From Hippophae tibetana (taxonomy: Eukaryota > Streptophyta > Magnoliopsida > Rosales > Elaeagnaceae), in the NCBI GenBank assembly GCA_037013495.1, contig CM072805.1, forward strand, positions 23,152,669 to 23,216,668: a stretch of DNA of 64,000 nucleotides, written 5' to 3'. This document shows, in pieces, positions 1-13,200 of the stretch. The notes below the pieces were generated by a model. That model was not told the DNA's origin and ran no database searches. It was given only the letters and a program-made list of their open reading frames with translations. Made by a program: the position numbers and the translations under genes. The stretch's first letter is position 1; each line of letters opens with the position of its first letter.

Positions 1-3000
1 ATTAATATATGTTTTGTTCACATATATGCATGTTAATGTATGCATTACTCTTCGCATAAATCCTATCAATTGAATTGAAAAATCTCAAGGCAAAGATAAA
101 ATGGTGGGCGTCTCTCTTGCCAAAAGAATTGAGAAAAAAATCTATATATATATATTTTAGCGAAGAGCACGTGACCTTACGTGTTATAATTATCTTTAAA
201 AAAAGTAGTTTAATTCTAGTATTTTCACGTTGGATATCTGTCCTATAATTTATAAATAAATGTAACGTTAATATTTTTTTAAATTTTTTATTAAGAAATA
301 ACAATAAAAATATGCTATGAGTATGTAATCTTCTTCTAGAATTATATTTATAAGATAAAAAATAATAATTATACTATTTCTATGTTTCCCAATAATTTCC
401 CTAATAGATTATGTTATTTTTTAAGGTAATTTTATTGTAAATTTTATATTTCTAATTTTTATGAACATAATATGTTATGAATATGATATTGAAATTAAGA
501 CAATATAATACAATTGAATGGTAAAAAAAAATGTAAACTTAAGAAGAGAACAAAAATATGGTTAACCATATATTATTTTCTTTTTTTTTCTTTTGCTATT
601 TTTTTTATTTAATTGTTAATTAGTTAAGACTATAAAAAAATTAATGTTAACAGGTAAAAAGACATAAAAATACTTTATTTATGTGGTTATCTTTATAATT
701 AGTAAAATAAGCTAATTTAATTTATTAACAAAAATAATGAAACTTATAGAGCATAATACAACATTTTAAGACTCAAAGTCATAGTGGTAATGATACTTCA
801 AATTATGTTATTTGACTCTTTTAATCATGTAACTTAATAATAATATTTTTTTATTCTATTATTTTTAAGAAAATGATCGAAGAATGTCAATTAATTTTTG
901 GGTATTGTTTTAATTAAAATTATCCAATAGTTTGCACATTACTTAATTAATAAGTGTTAGAGTTTTCATTTTAATCATTATTTTTTTATTCAATAACAAT
1001 ACTAATATTCTAATGTGTCATTCTTTCGTTCTTATTTTTTTTTAATATCTATTTTATTAACACTTAAATAATAATATTTTAATTATATATATTAAATAAT
1101 AATATTTTGAGTGAGCCGACATATGTGTTCATTAGATTATGTCATTTGTGTTGTATAGTCATTTAGATTAGAAATAATGTCATTTAATCTATTAACTATG
1201 AATAATGAATTAATTAAGGACAAGTTATATTATTTTGATATTTTTTTATTAAAACTATTATTATTTTACGTCAAGTAATTAAAATATGATTAGAATATGA
1301 GTTATTAATAACGGTAAAAATAAAATTGAATATGATTTTTTTAAAATAAACAATAATAATATTTGAGCCAAAATTTATTTAAACATATATTTTAGTTTTT
1401 AATAAAAATAATAATAATAATAATTAAAAAAATATTAAAAAGATATTTTTATGAATTAATATTTTTGTGAATTTTTATATTAATTTTCATTTTATTATTA
1501 TTAAAAATAGTGTTTTAATCGCGTTTAATTACTTAATAAAAAATAATAATATTTTAATTTGTACCTAATTAATACCTTTTTTCATAATTAAAAGACTAAA
1601 TAAAATAATTTCTAATCTAATAGACTAAAAAATGATATAAATGATCTAATCTAAGAACTTTTGTAACATTTTCTCTAGTATATTTTATTTTAAATTTTCC
1701 TAAAATTTTACTTTTTTTATTCTTTTACGACATCTTTTTACTATACAACATAATAAAAAACTCTTTTATATTCTAGATTAATGATACCTATCTTATAAGA
1801 TCTTAATGACCTGTTTTTTTCTTTTTCTTTCTATTAAATTGTTTTTCTTCTCTTTCAAAGTTAACCCTAACTTTTTTTTTGTCATGATAAAGTTAAGCTT
1901 AATATAACATATAAAAAATTAAAAAGGAAATTTTAAGTGTTTGTTTATATCACTTTATTGAATGGAGCTTGATAAGTTTGATTCTAGCTCATACATATAT
2001 ATAACTTATTTATTATTATTGTTATCTTTTTGCTAAAGATATATATCACTTACTTAATATTAGATGTTAGGGTATATTATTTTATTTGTTAATATGGGTA
2101 TTTTCCAATTTTGGGATGCAAATTATAGGTTTTATGTGAAACCTAGATAATAAGAGGCTGCCTATAAAAATAATAAGAGACTAGAAATGGGAAAATTTAT
2201 TACAAATTTAATATTTTAAATTATAATAAATACTTTTCAAAAATTATTAAAATATATCACTTATACTAACGATTGAAAAATATATCCATCAACATATTTT
2301 ATATTTTAGACATCATAATATTGATATGTGATATCCTTCTTGTTTGATAAAAATGCTAGTAAAATACCAAGAATGTTGCGACATTATCAATAAAATATCG
2401 TTATTAAAATATCTAAAAAATGTCGTTTTTTTTAAATCATGAAATTTATGGGTATTATTATGGCATTGTTGCCAAAATATCAAAAAATATTATTTCTTAT
2501 AAAAGTTTATTTTTTATTTTTTCTTTTCTAAATATTTCTTTAAATTTATCTATTTCTAGTTTTTAACTTCAATCCAACCATTATTTCTTTGAATTTTAAA
2601 TAATATTTTAGACTTCTCTTCATAAATTCTTTTATTTCTATCTCATTATCATGTTTATTTTGCTAGTCATAAATGTAGTTTTTGTTTTTAATAATTCAAA
2701 TTATACTATATACAACCAAGATTTATTTATTTATTTATTTATTTATATACAATTATAATTATAATCTAAATAATTATTTCATATTTAACTACTTATTATG
2801 TAATTTTTTGATTAATTAATTTGTCTAGTAAATAAAATAAACCCTATAAATATTTATAAATATATGTTTTAAATAATAAAATTAATTTAAAATATAAGTA
2901 ATACTTTGTTTTGATACTTTATGAAGTTGTTTTTTTATGTTTTATGAAGTTTTATAAAAACATTTTTATAATTTTATAAAGTTCACATAGTTTTTGAATT

Positions 3001-3640
3001 TTTTTATGTAAAATTTAAGTCTCAAAATTTTAATGTAAATCATGTTTTCAATCTATTTAAACTCATCGACATACATCAAGCTGAAACAAAAGTTTTCCTT
3101 TACGTGATAAAGGAAATGGGCTAAAAAAAAATACTTTAAAAATGATAATCACTTAAAAAAGATTCCGGTTTTATATTATTTCATAATTTAATTTAAGATA
3201 TGGGAATTTCACTATCAAGAGTTAGTAAAATTGTAAAATTAAAAAATGTATCCGTTGGGAATTAAAAAAAATGAATTTATTCAACTTTGTAGAAAATTCA
3301 CATATAATTATATATGTATATTTTAAAAAATTACACAAGTATGTAATTGAGGAAATTTAACAGAAAAAGAAAGGTAAAAACATGTACAAAACATAAATGT
3401 ATAAAATACTAATAATACAAACTATCATATAACTCAATCATCAGGTTCTTTATAATAAAATTATAAAAATAATCGGAAAATGAAACATAATTATATATAA
3501 TAATTATAATTATTCTATTAAAGATAAATTTAAATAAATAAAATAAAATAAGATTAGATTAAAATAAAATGAGATAGATAATTTTAATGGATAAATTTAT
3601 TAAAGATATCAACGAATTTTCTTTCCATATATGGAATAAC
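1..3640. other. AT-rich intergenic DNA upstream of the NAT gene
   Basis: There is no coding region here that I can support. The stretch is very AT-rich, with long A and T runs, a short trinucleotide (aat)n run near 1405-1425 and an (attt)n microsatellite near 2723-2749. Reading frames in it are short and have no recognisable motifs. I see no tRNA, rRNA or clear transposon ends. Confidence 0.6.
2723..2749. repeat. (ATTT)n microsatellite
   Basis: About six tandem copies of a tetranucleotide of the form attt or ttta are seen directly in the sequence. Confidence 0.85.
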
Positions 3641-3827
3641 ACATGTAAGGAAAGAAATTCATTGGGTCATAGAGAGGTTTTTCCGTTTCTTTGTTGCTTT
3701 ACGAGGGCAGTCTCTGCTTTTTAGCCTTTTGCTTTTTTCCACATCTTCACACTCACTTTATATTACTTGGCCTCCAAGTGGAACATCGTCAGTAAAGCCA
3801 GCCGTTGTTACAGTACACACATCACGC

Positions 3828-3836
3828 TATATATAT
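3828..3836 (+). promoter_or_regulatory. Candidate TATA box of the NAT gene
   Basis: A run tatatatat lies in a locally less AT-rich stretch about 460 nt before the NAT start codon. It is followed by a CT-rich segment that would suit a plant transcript leader. The leader between here and 4291 may hold a 5'UTR intron, since a pyrimidine-rich tract and AG lie near 4190-4200. This placement is inferred only from position and base composition. Confidence 0.35.
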
Positions 3837-4291
3837 GCGCTTCTGAGGTTTTTATTTCTTCTCTCTTTAGCTCTATATCAGCTTTTTGAAAAAGAGTATG
3901 AAATTTTCCCTGCAAATCCTGTATTCTGATAATATTTTTTTTCTTACTATGGAGTGAATTCTTACCCCTTCTTTATTTTTATTTTTTATTCTGGTTTCTG
4001 TTATCAACCTTGGTACACGACATGTATATTTAGTGGGTGAGACTTTTTAGTCTAGCTGTGTTTTGTGGGTTTTTGTATGACTGATTATAGACTTTGTTTC
4101 TTTTTGGGGACTCAGACATCTGGGTTTTAGTAAATAATATACTTTTATTTTCACTTTTTTTTTATTGTTTTGAAAGTTTTGTGAAAATTGGTATTGCAAG
4201 AGATTCAGAGAATATATTGTGCTGTATAAAATTGATAAAGCTTTTGTTGATAGAAGAGGAAGAATAAGAAAAATTGAAAAAGGACACAAGT

Positions 4292-7200
4292 ATGGCAGGG
4301 GGAGGAGCTGCACCACCACCAAAACAGGAGGACCTGCAGCCTCATCCAGCAAAAGATCAATTACCGAGTGTTTCTTACTGCATTACCAGTCCTCCTCCAT
4401 GGCGTGAGTTCATAAATCTTAACTACATTGTTCTGTTCTGTATATTAACTGATTTTATCATGTTTGTTATAAACGTTGTCTCTTTGTACCCTTGTTCCTT
4501 AATTTGTATATTTTAGTTATTGATTTTATAGTTTCCATTTGCTTATTGTTTTGCTTTATGCAATGTTATGAAGCCATTTATATAAAGGTAACATTTTATA
4601 TGAACATGACATGTATATAGGTGTGAGGATTTACACCAATAAATAGAAAAATGGGCTTGTAAGATGTACATATCCAAAAATTTAGGTCTCTTTTGGTGTC
4701 CTAAAAAAATCGTGTATCATACATTGTATGTAATAGCCAGATTAATTGACATTTGTTGTGGATGTCCTTATGCATAATATTTCTACTGTTTCTTAATGCA
4801 GCTGAAGCTATCCTACTTGGTTTTCAGCATTACCTTGTGATGCTTGGTACAACAGTTCTCATTCCAAGCTCTTTGGTACCCCAGATGGGAGGAGGAAATG
4901 TGAGTCATTATAATTCTTTTTGGCTACCAAACAAGCAGTTCTTATGTTATTATATGGATCTTTTCTCAACTATGTGGCACTTCTTCACTCTGACTAGTTT
5001 GCTATGAGCTTTTAGGAGGAGAAAGCAAAGGTGATTCAAACCATACTTTTTGTTGCTGGAATTAACACGCTGTTTCAAACATTGTTTGGAAGTCGCTTAC
5101 CTGCAGTTATTGGAGCCTCTTATGCCTACGTCCCAACAACCATTTCAATTGTATTGGCTGGTAGATACAGTGACATTTTAGATCCTCAGGAGGTATTTCT
5201 AATGTATCTTTTATGTTCATTTTCTTATCTACAATCTCAATATGCCTTAATTTGAATGTTGGTTATACAGAAATTTGAGAGGATAATGCGCGGAACACAG
5301 GGTGCCCTTATTATTGCCTCCACACTCCAGATTGTTCTCGGTTTCAGTGGTCTTTGGCGTAATGTGGCAAGGTTTATACACGTGCTTCATTTTCCTTGAC
5401 TTTGGGTTTGCCTTTCATTTGTGCCGCATATTTGTTGTACTTTAGTTTTCCAAAGCTTTTTTTTATGGTTTGCCTTTCATTTGATTGATTAGGATAGAAC
5501 ATTGATTCCTTCCAATTTTATGTTTGGTTGAGCTGAAAAGTAAGAATAAAATAAAATCAATTACTACGAGTGAAGGAATCAGAATTCTTTCCCCCTTAAG
5601 GAATCATGATTTCATTCCCATCTCAATTTGTTTTCCAATTTTACTCCAACCTTAAATATAATCCTAAATCCCAAAACCCTAAACCTTATTTATAAAAATA
5701 ATAATTTTACCCCTAAACCTTAACCTACAAATATAACCCTAAACCCTAAACCCCAAATCCCTAAATCCTAAACCCCAAATCCCTAAATCTTAAACCCTAA
5801 ACCCTATTTAAAAAAAATAATTTGAACCCATAAATATAACCCTAAACCCTAAACTCCAAATCCTAACCCAAAACCATAAACTCTATTTAGAAAAATAATA
5901 ATTTTAACCCTAAACCTTAACTCATAAATATAACACTAAACCCTAAATCCCAAATCCCAAATCCCAAAATCCTAAACCTTAAACCCCAAAACCTTAAATC
6001 CAAAATCCCAAACCTCAAAACCATGAACCCTATTTTGAAAAATAATAATTTTAATAATATATTTTATTTTTAAGTAATAATTATTTAAAAAAATAATTAT
6101 TTCAATAATGTATTTTGTCTTACAAAAAATAATAATTAAATAATATTATTTAAATTTTATTAAATATAGGGGTATTAAGATAATATACATTGTTTTTCGT
6201 TCCATTACAATTGTAAACCAAATAATGTAATACTAGTTTTTCTTTGATTCTAATTGTTAAACCAAACAAAACTGTTTTCTTTCCGTTCCATTCCCATTCA
6301 CGTTCCCACGTTCCATTTTGTGATTCTGTTTTGTTTGCTCAGTTAAAATGTGATCTTGTGTTTTTTTAAAGTAAAGTCAATGCGGTTCTTGAAGTATTCA
6401 ATCAGCTTATTTGATTTCCAACTTGAATTGATATTTTGCATATAATTAATTACTCAACTTGCTTATATTTCTTTCACTCTAACAATTTGAATCTTGTTAA
6501 AATCATCTCTAATAAACTTGTACAGATTCTTGAGTCCATTGTCTGCAGTTCCGCTTGTAGCTCTGTCGGGCTTTGGACTTTACGAGTTTGGCTTTCCTGT
6601 GGTATGAACCTACTTGCTACTGTAACTATGAAGTGGTGCAAAATAAAGAAGATAATAAGTCCATTTTCTCCCCATCTGTGTCCCTTATTGTAATTGTATT
6701 TGTGGCTGCTTCCTGTGATTGAAACAATGTCTTTTTATCTCTAGCTCGCTAAATGTGTGGAGATTGGGCTACCACAACTCATCCTTTTAGTGATATTCTC
6801 ACAAGTAATTTTCACTTCTTTCTACTGCTTCAAGAGGAAACTGTTTTAGCCATTATAACTACTGATCACTGATCACTGCTCATTAATCTTATGGATTCTT
6901 GCAGTACATACCTCATATGATTCATGGAAAGAAGCATGTGTTTGATCGCTTTGCAGTTATATTCTCTGTGGCAATTGTGTGGATTTATGCATGTTTTCTC
7001 ACTTTGGGAGGAGCTTACAAGAATACAGGACATAAAACTCAAATAAGCTGTAGAACTGATCGTGCTGGCATTATTGGCGGCTCTCCATGGTAAGGTTCTA
7101 CTTCTTTTCTTTTCATTTTTTAGGTTGTATCCAAGAATATGAAATTAATTCTCCGAATTATAGGATAAGAGTTCCATATCCCTTTCAATGGGGAGCCCCT

Positions 7201-10200
7201 ACTTTTGATGCTGGGGAAGCTTTTGCAATGATGGCTGCTTCATTTGTTGCACTTGTTGAGGTAGCCGACTAATTTCTTTATACAATTTATTTTAATTATA
7301 AATTTTGTGATTCTAAAATGTGCTATGCAATCATTTTGATTTTTCTGATTGAACAGTCCACCGGTGCATTTATTGCTGTTTCGAGATATGCAAGTGCAAC
7401 TCCACTACCACCTTCTATTCTTAGCCGTGGTGTTGGTTGGCAGGTAACGAAGCTCATAGTTTTTTTTTTTCCTTATGTGTTCATCCCTATTTGAATTATG
7501 CTCTCCTCAAGGCTCCAGAACCTACGGACAGAAAATGAAATAAACTGGAATATAGCATACACAAATCACTGATACTCAAATATATGTAAATCTCACCTTT
7601 GAGATTTACTAGACTATCAAGAAAGAAAGGAAAAAAAAGAAGAGGAGGTTATACTAGACTATCTTCACCTTTCGTGTATATGTTTAGGCTTGCTCATTTA
7701 ATATTTAGCATACAAATAGTTAAATCATTTTGGTCAAAATAACCTATATAATGTCTTAAAAGTTTATAACAACAAAAGTAACATTTCTAAAATCAGTTCA
7801 TATTCTTCCAACGGAAGTGTGCTATTTTTATTGTTTAGAGATTTGCTGGGGACTATTTGGGTAATTTTGCATCTTGGGGATGTGAATCCATCATAAATTA
7901 TCATCATTTCCTTTTGATCTGATATGATATTTTTGCCACTGATTTAGGGGATTGGCATTTTGCTGTGTGGTCTTTTTGGGACTGGGAATGGTGCATCTGT
8001 ATCTATGTAAGATTCTTCTCAATATTTAATACTTGAGCATCCTGTTCAAATTAGATATGAGAGTCTTTCCGCATCCTGTTCAAATTAGATATGAGAGTCT
8101 TTCCTATATAACCTAAAAACCATTCTCGTATTTACAGTGAAAATGCAGGTTTGTTGGCATTGACACGAATTGGAAGTCGAAGAGTTGTTCAAATTTCAGC
8201 TGGATTCATGATATTCTTTTCAATACTAGGCAAGTAATTTAATTTTGCAAATTGTAAAATTTTGTCCTCATTTCTCAGTGAAAATACACCTCTTTACATT
8301 GTGTTTCAGGTAAATTCGGAGCAATCTTTGCTTCAATTCCAGCACCCATCATTGCAGCTTTGTATTGCTTTTTCTTTGCTTATGTTGGTACGTATTGACA
8401 AGTTTTGACTCACACTTTGCTTTTAAACCTAAGCATAAAACTACTTAATCCTTTTTGTTTTTGGGACGAAGTAGAGAAAATTTATTGAAACATTAAGCAA
8501 AATACAACTTAACTTCCTTTAGAAATTTAGCTACAAAACAAGGAAATTGATTTTCACTAAACATAGCACAATCATTCCTTACAGCAAGGTTCTTAAGGCT
8601 TATCACAGCTCCATTAATCACTCTACCTTTCTGCTGTGAGCTACACATGGATAAGAGATTACAAAACTCATCATCATGTTGTATCAAAACATCCAACCAA
8701 CAAGCATCCACAAGCATGTCCCTAGATGTCCAGCTAGATAACCTTTTTGAACTTTCCATAGTCATGCTAGTTCTTGCTTCAATTTTGGGTATGGAGTTCT
8801 CAATACCATTGTCCCTCATAGAACCTATAATTGATGGTTTCCATTTTTTAAACACCCTTATTCTGCTGATAGCACTACTTCAAGATACTCCTCACATCAA
8901 TTTATTGGCCTAATAAGCATAAAAAAGGACAGAAATCAAACCACATCAACGATAGATTAATGCCTGGTTCAACCATCTTCACAACCAAAAGAGTGTTGTT
9001 GAAGTTCTACCGAGCCTTACTTAACACCATCTCAAGATCAGATTACTCAAAATAGAATAGAAAGGTAAATTGATCTAAAACCTTGAGTTTCAGACCTCCC
9101 TCTCCGCCCAAACTTTTTGAATACATACCTCTCAATCACAACACGAGCTATAATTGTTAAGTTTGTCGCCTCCTATTCTTCGTAAATGATATCCACAATC
9201 TCAAGCATTAAATCCAACTTATCTAAACTATAGAGCATATCTTCCACTACAAATCCTCGATCACAAATCAAAGAAGCAACATCATAAAAACAATCACAAA
9301 TTGAAATCAGTAAGAACTAAAGTTGTGGAAGCAAGAAAACAACAACGAACAATAGAGATATAACAGTAGACTGTTGGAGATTGTTATAAAACTTTTTAAT
9401 TTAAGTAGCAAATTAAGGAGCAAAACAAGGAACAAAATATGGAGCAAAACAAGGAGCAAAATATGGTAGCTCTCTCTAATATTTATGAGAAGCCATCAGC
9501 CTCAAACAAAGTGCACTTGATGAGACGTTTATTCAATTTGCGGATGACGGAAGGCGCATCGGTAGCTCAACATCTCAATGAACTTAACATAGTCACAATC
9601 CAGTTGTGTTTAGTGGAAATTGAATTCGATGAAGTACGAGCATTGATACTTTTGTCTTCTTTACTAGAAAGTTGGAATGCTACTGTCACAGTTGTGAGTA
9701 GCTTGTCAGGAAGCAATAAGTAAAAATTTGACGATGTTTCTGATCTGGTTCTGAGTGAAGACATCCGACGTAGAGAGTAAGGTGAATTGCAACTTCTTCA
9801 GTTTTGCATACAGAGTCAAGAGGAAGAAATTCAAACAGATGGAATGGACGTGACAGAATAGACTACTGAGGTAGATCAAAGGACAAGAGGTCCAAATCCA
9901 GGAATCTTAATAATTCCCATAGCTCGAAGACTATCAAGTGTTGAAATTGTGTGAGAACCAGACACTACAAAAATCAGTGCAGAAGTGCACCGAAGTACAA
10001 ACAAGTGAAGGCAGAGGCAAATGTTACTTCCAGCTCAGGAGGAGATGATGTATTGATATGTTCTTTGGATAGCAACGAAGAATCTTGGGTGTTAGACTCT
10101 GGAGCATCGTTCCATGTTACTTCATAGAAAGAATTCTTCGAGAAATATGTCCCCAAAAACCTTGGAAATGTATATCTTGGTGATGATCAACCGTGTGCTA

Positions 10201-13200
10201 TTATTGGCAAAAGTGTAGTGAATATTAAGTTGAACGAGTCTGTTTGGGAATTAAAGGATGTCAGACATATTTCCGACCTAAGAAAGAACTTAATCTCAGT
10301 AGGGAAATTGGCTAGTGAAGGCTACACTACGATCTTCCATGGTGATGATTGGAAGATTTCAAAAGGTGCAATGACGGTTGCTCGAGGCAAGAAGAGTGAC
10401 ACTCTTTACCTGACAGTAGGGGCACATTGTTCAATCGTAGTTGCATTAGGCAATGAAATACCAAATCTGTGGCACCAGAAACTAGGCCACGTGAGTGAGA
10501 AGGGGATGAAGATTATGCACTCAAAGGAAAAACTTCTAGGCCTATAGTCTACAGAGATGGACATGTGCAAAGATTACATACTTGGAAAGCAAAAGAGGGT
10601 CAGCTTTCAGACAAGTGGCAGAACCCTAAAGAAAGAAAGGCTAGAGCTCATTCACTCTGATGTTTGGGGACCGACTGTCTCATCCATTAGTAAGAAACAC
10701 TACTTTGTGACTTTCATTAATGATCACTCTTGGAAGGTATGAGTTTACTTTCTAAAGCATAAGTTTGAAGTATTTGAGGCTTTCAGAAGATGGAAAACTA
10801 TGGTGGAAAATGAGACAGGTTTGAAGATCAAAAAACTCAGAACTGATAATGGTGGTGAATATGAAGACACCAGATTCAAAATTTTTTGCTATGATTCTAA
10901 AGCATAAGTCTGAAGTATTTGAGGCTTTCAGAAGATGGAAAGCTATGGTGGAAAATGAGACAGGTTTGAAGATCAAAAAGCTCAAAACTGATAATGGTGG
11001 TGAATATGAAGACACCAGATTCAAAATTTTTTGCTCTGTGCACGAGATTAAAATGGAAAGAACTGTGCCAGACACGCCTCAACACAATGGTGTAGCTGAG
11101 CGTATGAACCGAACGTTGACAGAAAGACTACCGAAGTGGTTCGGGGTAGAAGCAGTCAACACGACAACTTACTTGATCAACCGAGGAGGTATGAAGTAGA
11201 AAAGAGGTAAAATTATCATATCTAAAAGTTTTCGACTGTGTAGCATTTGTGCATATTAGTGATCAAGGCATGAATAAGCTTGATCCCAAATCTAAGAAAT
11301 GCACTTTCATCGGCTATGGTGATGATGAGTTTGGCTACCACATTTAGGATGATGAAAACAAGAAAGTGATCCGTAGTAGAGATGTGATTTTCAATGAAAG
11401 AGTGATGTATAAGGACATGCATAAAACAGACACCAACGACTCAAAGTAGAATGAGTCAGTATTTGTAGATGCAGATGATGTCCCAGATAGTTTTGTGAAG
11501 GAACTAATTGTAGCAAGTCTTCAGCCAAAGGAACTCGTTGGACAGAGCAGTGCGCAACAGTCCGACACACCACAACCTCCTACTATAACTCCTGTATTGA
11601 GAAGGTCTTCTCGACCTCATGTGCCTAAAATGAGATACATGAATTATATGTTGCTGACTGATGGAGGAGAGCCTGAATGCTATGATGAAGCTTGTCAGAC
11701 TTGAGATGCCAACAAGTGGGAGCTTGCTATGAAATTGAAGTTGTGTTCAACTTTAGTTGGTCTGCTAAAGTAACAAGACTAGAAAAGCTGCTGCATTGAT
11801 TGAGGTGTGAAGACAGATTGAAGTTAGTCTTCAAGATTGTTATAAAACTCCTTAATTTAAGGAGCAAAATAAGGAGCAAAACAATGAGCAAAACAATGAG
11901 CTTAATTCAAGGAACCATTAATTTAAAGAGTAATTCAAGGAGTGAATTTTCCTATAAATAGATGTGTAATTGTAATGAATTAATTAACCAAGTGTTCAAT
12001 CTAATTAAGAGAAAATTGAGAGAAAAGCTTTTGTGAGAGAAAATTGAGAGTAATTTTTTTAGGTGTAATTGGGTTGTGAGTTATGAGTGTTGTAACACCT
12101 TGTGTAATTTCTCTCCTTTTAGTAAAAATATCTACAGCAGGTTCGAAGACGTAAGCAAGATTGACCGAACTCTGTTATCAAATTTGTGTGTTATTTTGTT
12201 TATTTTGATTTCTCATAAATTTAACTTATCGAGAATTTGCGTAATTTTTCAACATAGACAAGATAAAGTCTAGAGAGCTCAAGTACTCATAGAAAGAATG
12301 CAAGAGACAAAGGAAGCCTCGAGTAGGATAATTCTCCATGCTTAATCGAACATTAAAGAAGGATGAAGAAATCAAAAGAAATGAGATGAAAATTGATGCA
12401 GCCTCAAATCTCTTCCCACAGTCTCTGAAATTACTACATTTATGAGATCTGTTCAAATCCCCGGGTTCATCATTCGTTGTATAATTCCAAGTCTCTCATG
12501 TTGAAGAAAGACCAAGAATATGACAATGATGTAGCTACCGATGAGTATGACGATATGGTGAGCTATTTGATGAAATCAAACAAAGCCATGATGCTCCTGA
12601 GATTCAAATGGTATCTATTGAGGCTAAGATTAGGATATCATATTTGGATGATTGAAGGTGACTTTGACGAAAAAGAAAATTCGGAGTTTGGATTATTGAA
12701 GTTGACTTGGCCAATAGAAGAACAATCAATGAATTCCATAAGAGAATCGATGAAATTCTAAAGGAAAAACAAAGAAACTGGAGAAGAATTTGATAGGAAG
12801 CCCTTAAATTCTTTTGGCTTTTGACTAGACATGTTTAGTAGCATCTGCACCTTTTATAGTGGTTATTGTTGCACCTCCTATAAAACTATTGAATCTTGTT
12901 CTCTGTAACTTTGAATGAGCAGGTTCAGCAGGGCTTAGCTTCCTTCAATTTTGCAACCTAAACAGCTTTAGGACAAAGTTCATCTTGGGATTCTCAGTTT
13001 TCATGGGCTTATCAATACCACAATACTTCAATGAGTACACAGCTATTAATGGATATGGTCCAGTCCACACCGAAGCCAGATGGGTATATACCACCATGTC
13101 TTTCTATACTTCACTATATGATCATCCCTTTTACTCTCATATTTCATGTACTTTGCAGTTCAATGACATGATCAACGTGCCCTTTTCATCGGAAGCGTTT

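Larger units (their letters stand above)
9372..12254 (+). mobile_element. Copia (Tnt1-like) LTR retrotransposon, internally deleted, in NAT intron 12
   Basis: The ends are exact: 5' TGTTG at 9372 and 3' CAACA ending at 12254, flanked by the 5-bp target duplication tagac at 9367-9371 and 12255-12259. The 3' LTR (about 11828-12254) is complete and has a TATA box (tataaata, 11953). The 5' LTR keeps only its first ~70-95 bp and then joins gag, so the PBS is gone. Domains in order: gag UBN2, zinc knuckle with an internal stop, aspartic protease (DSGAS near 10095), pre-integrase (LWHQKLGH) and integrase. The reverse transcriptase and RNase H are almost wholly missing. It lies in the same orientation as the host gene. 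Confidence 0.93.

Noticed and set aside
2..304. 100-codon minus-strand frame at the window start
   Set aside because: AT-rich composition, no motif, and no supporting context.
5640..6030. A true chromosome end
   Set aside because: The telomere-like units are degenerate, flanked on both sides by the exons of one gene, and therefore interstitial.
12477..12761. 94-codon acidic frame as an extra NAT exon or nested gene
   Set aside because: NAT is complete without it, there are no matching splice sites, and no family is recognised.
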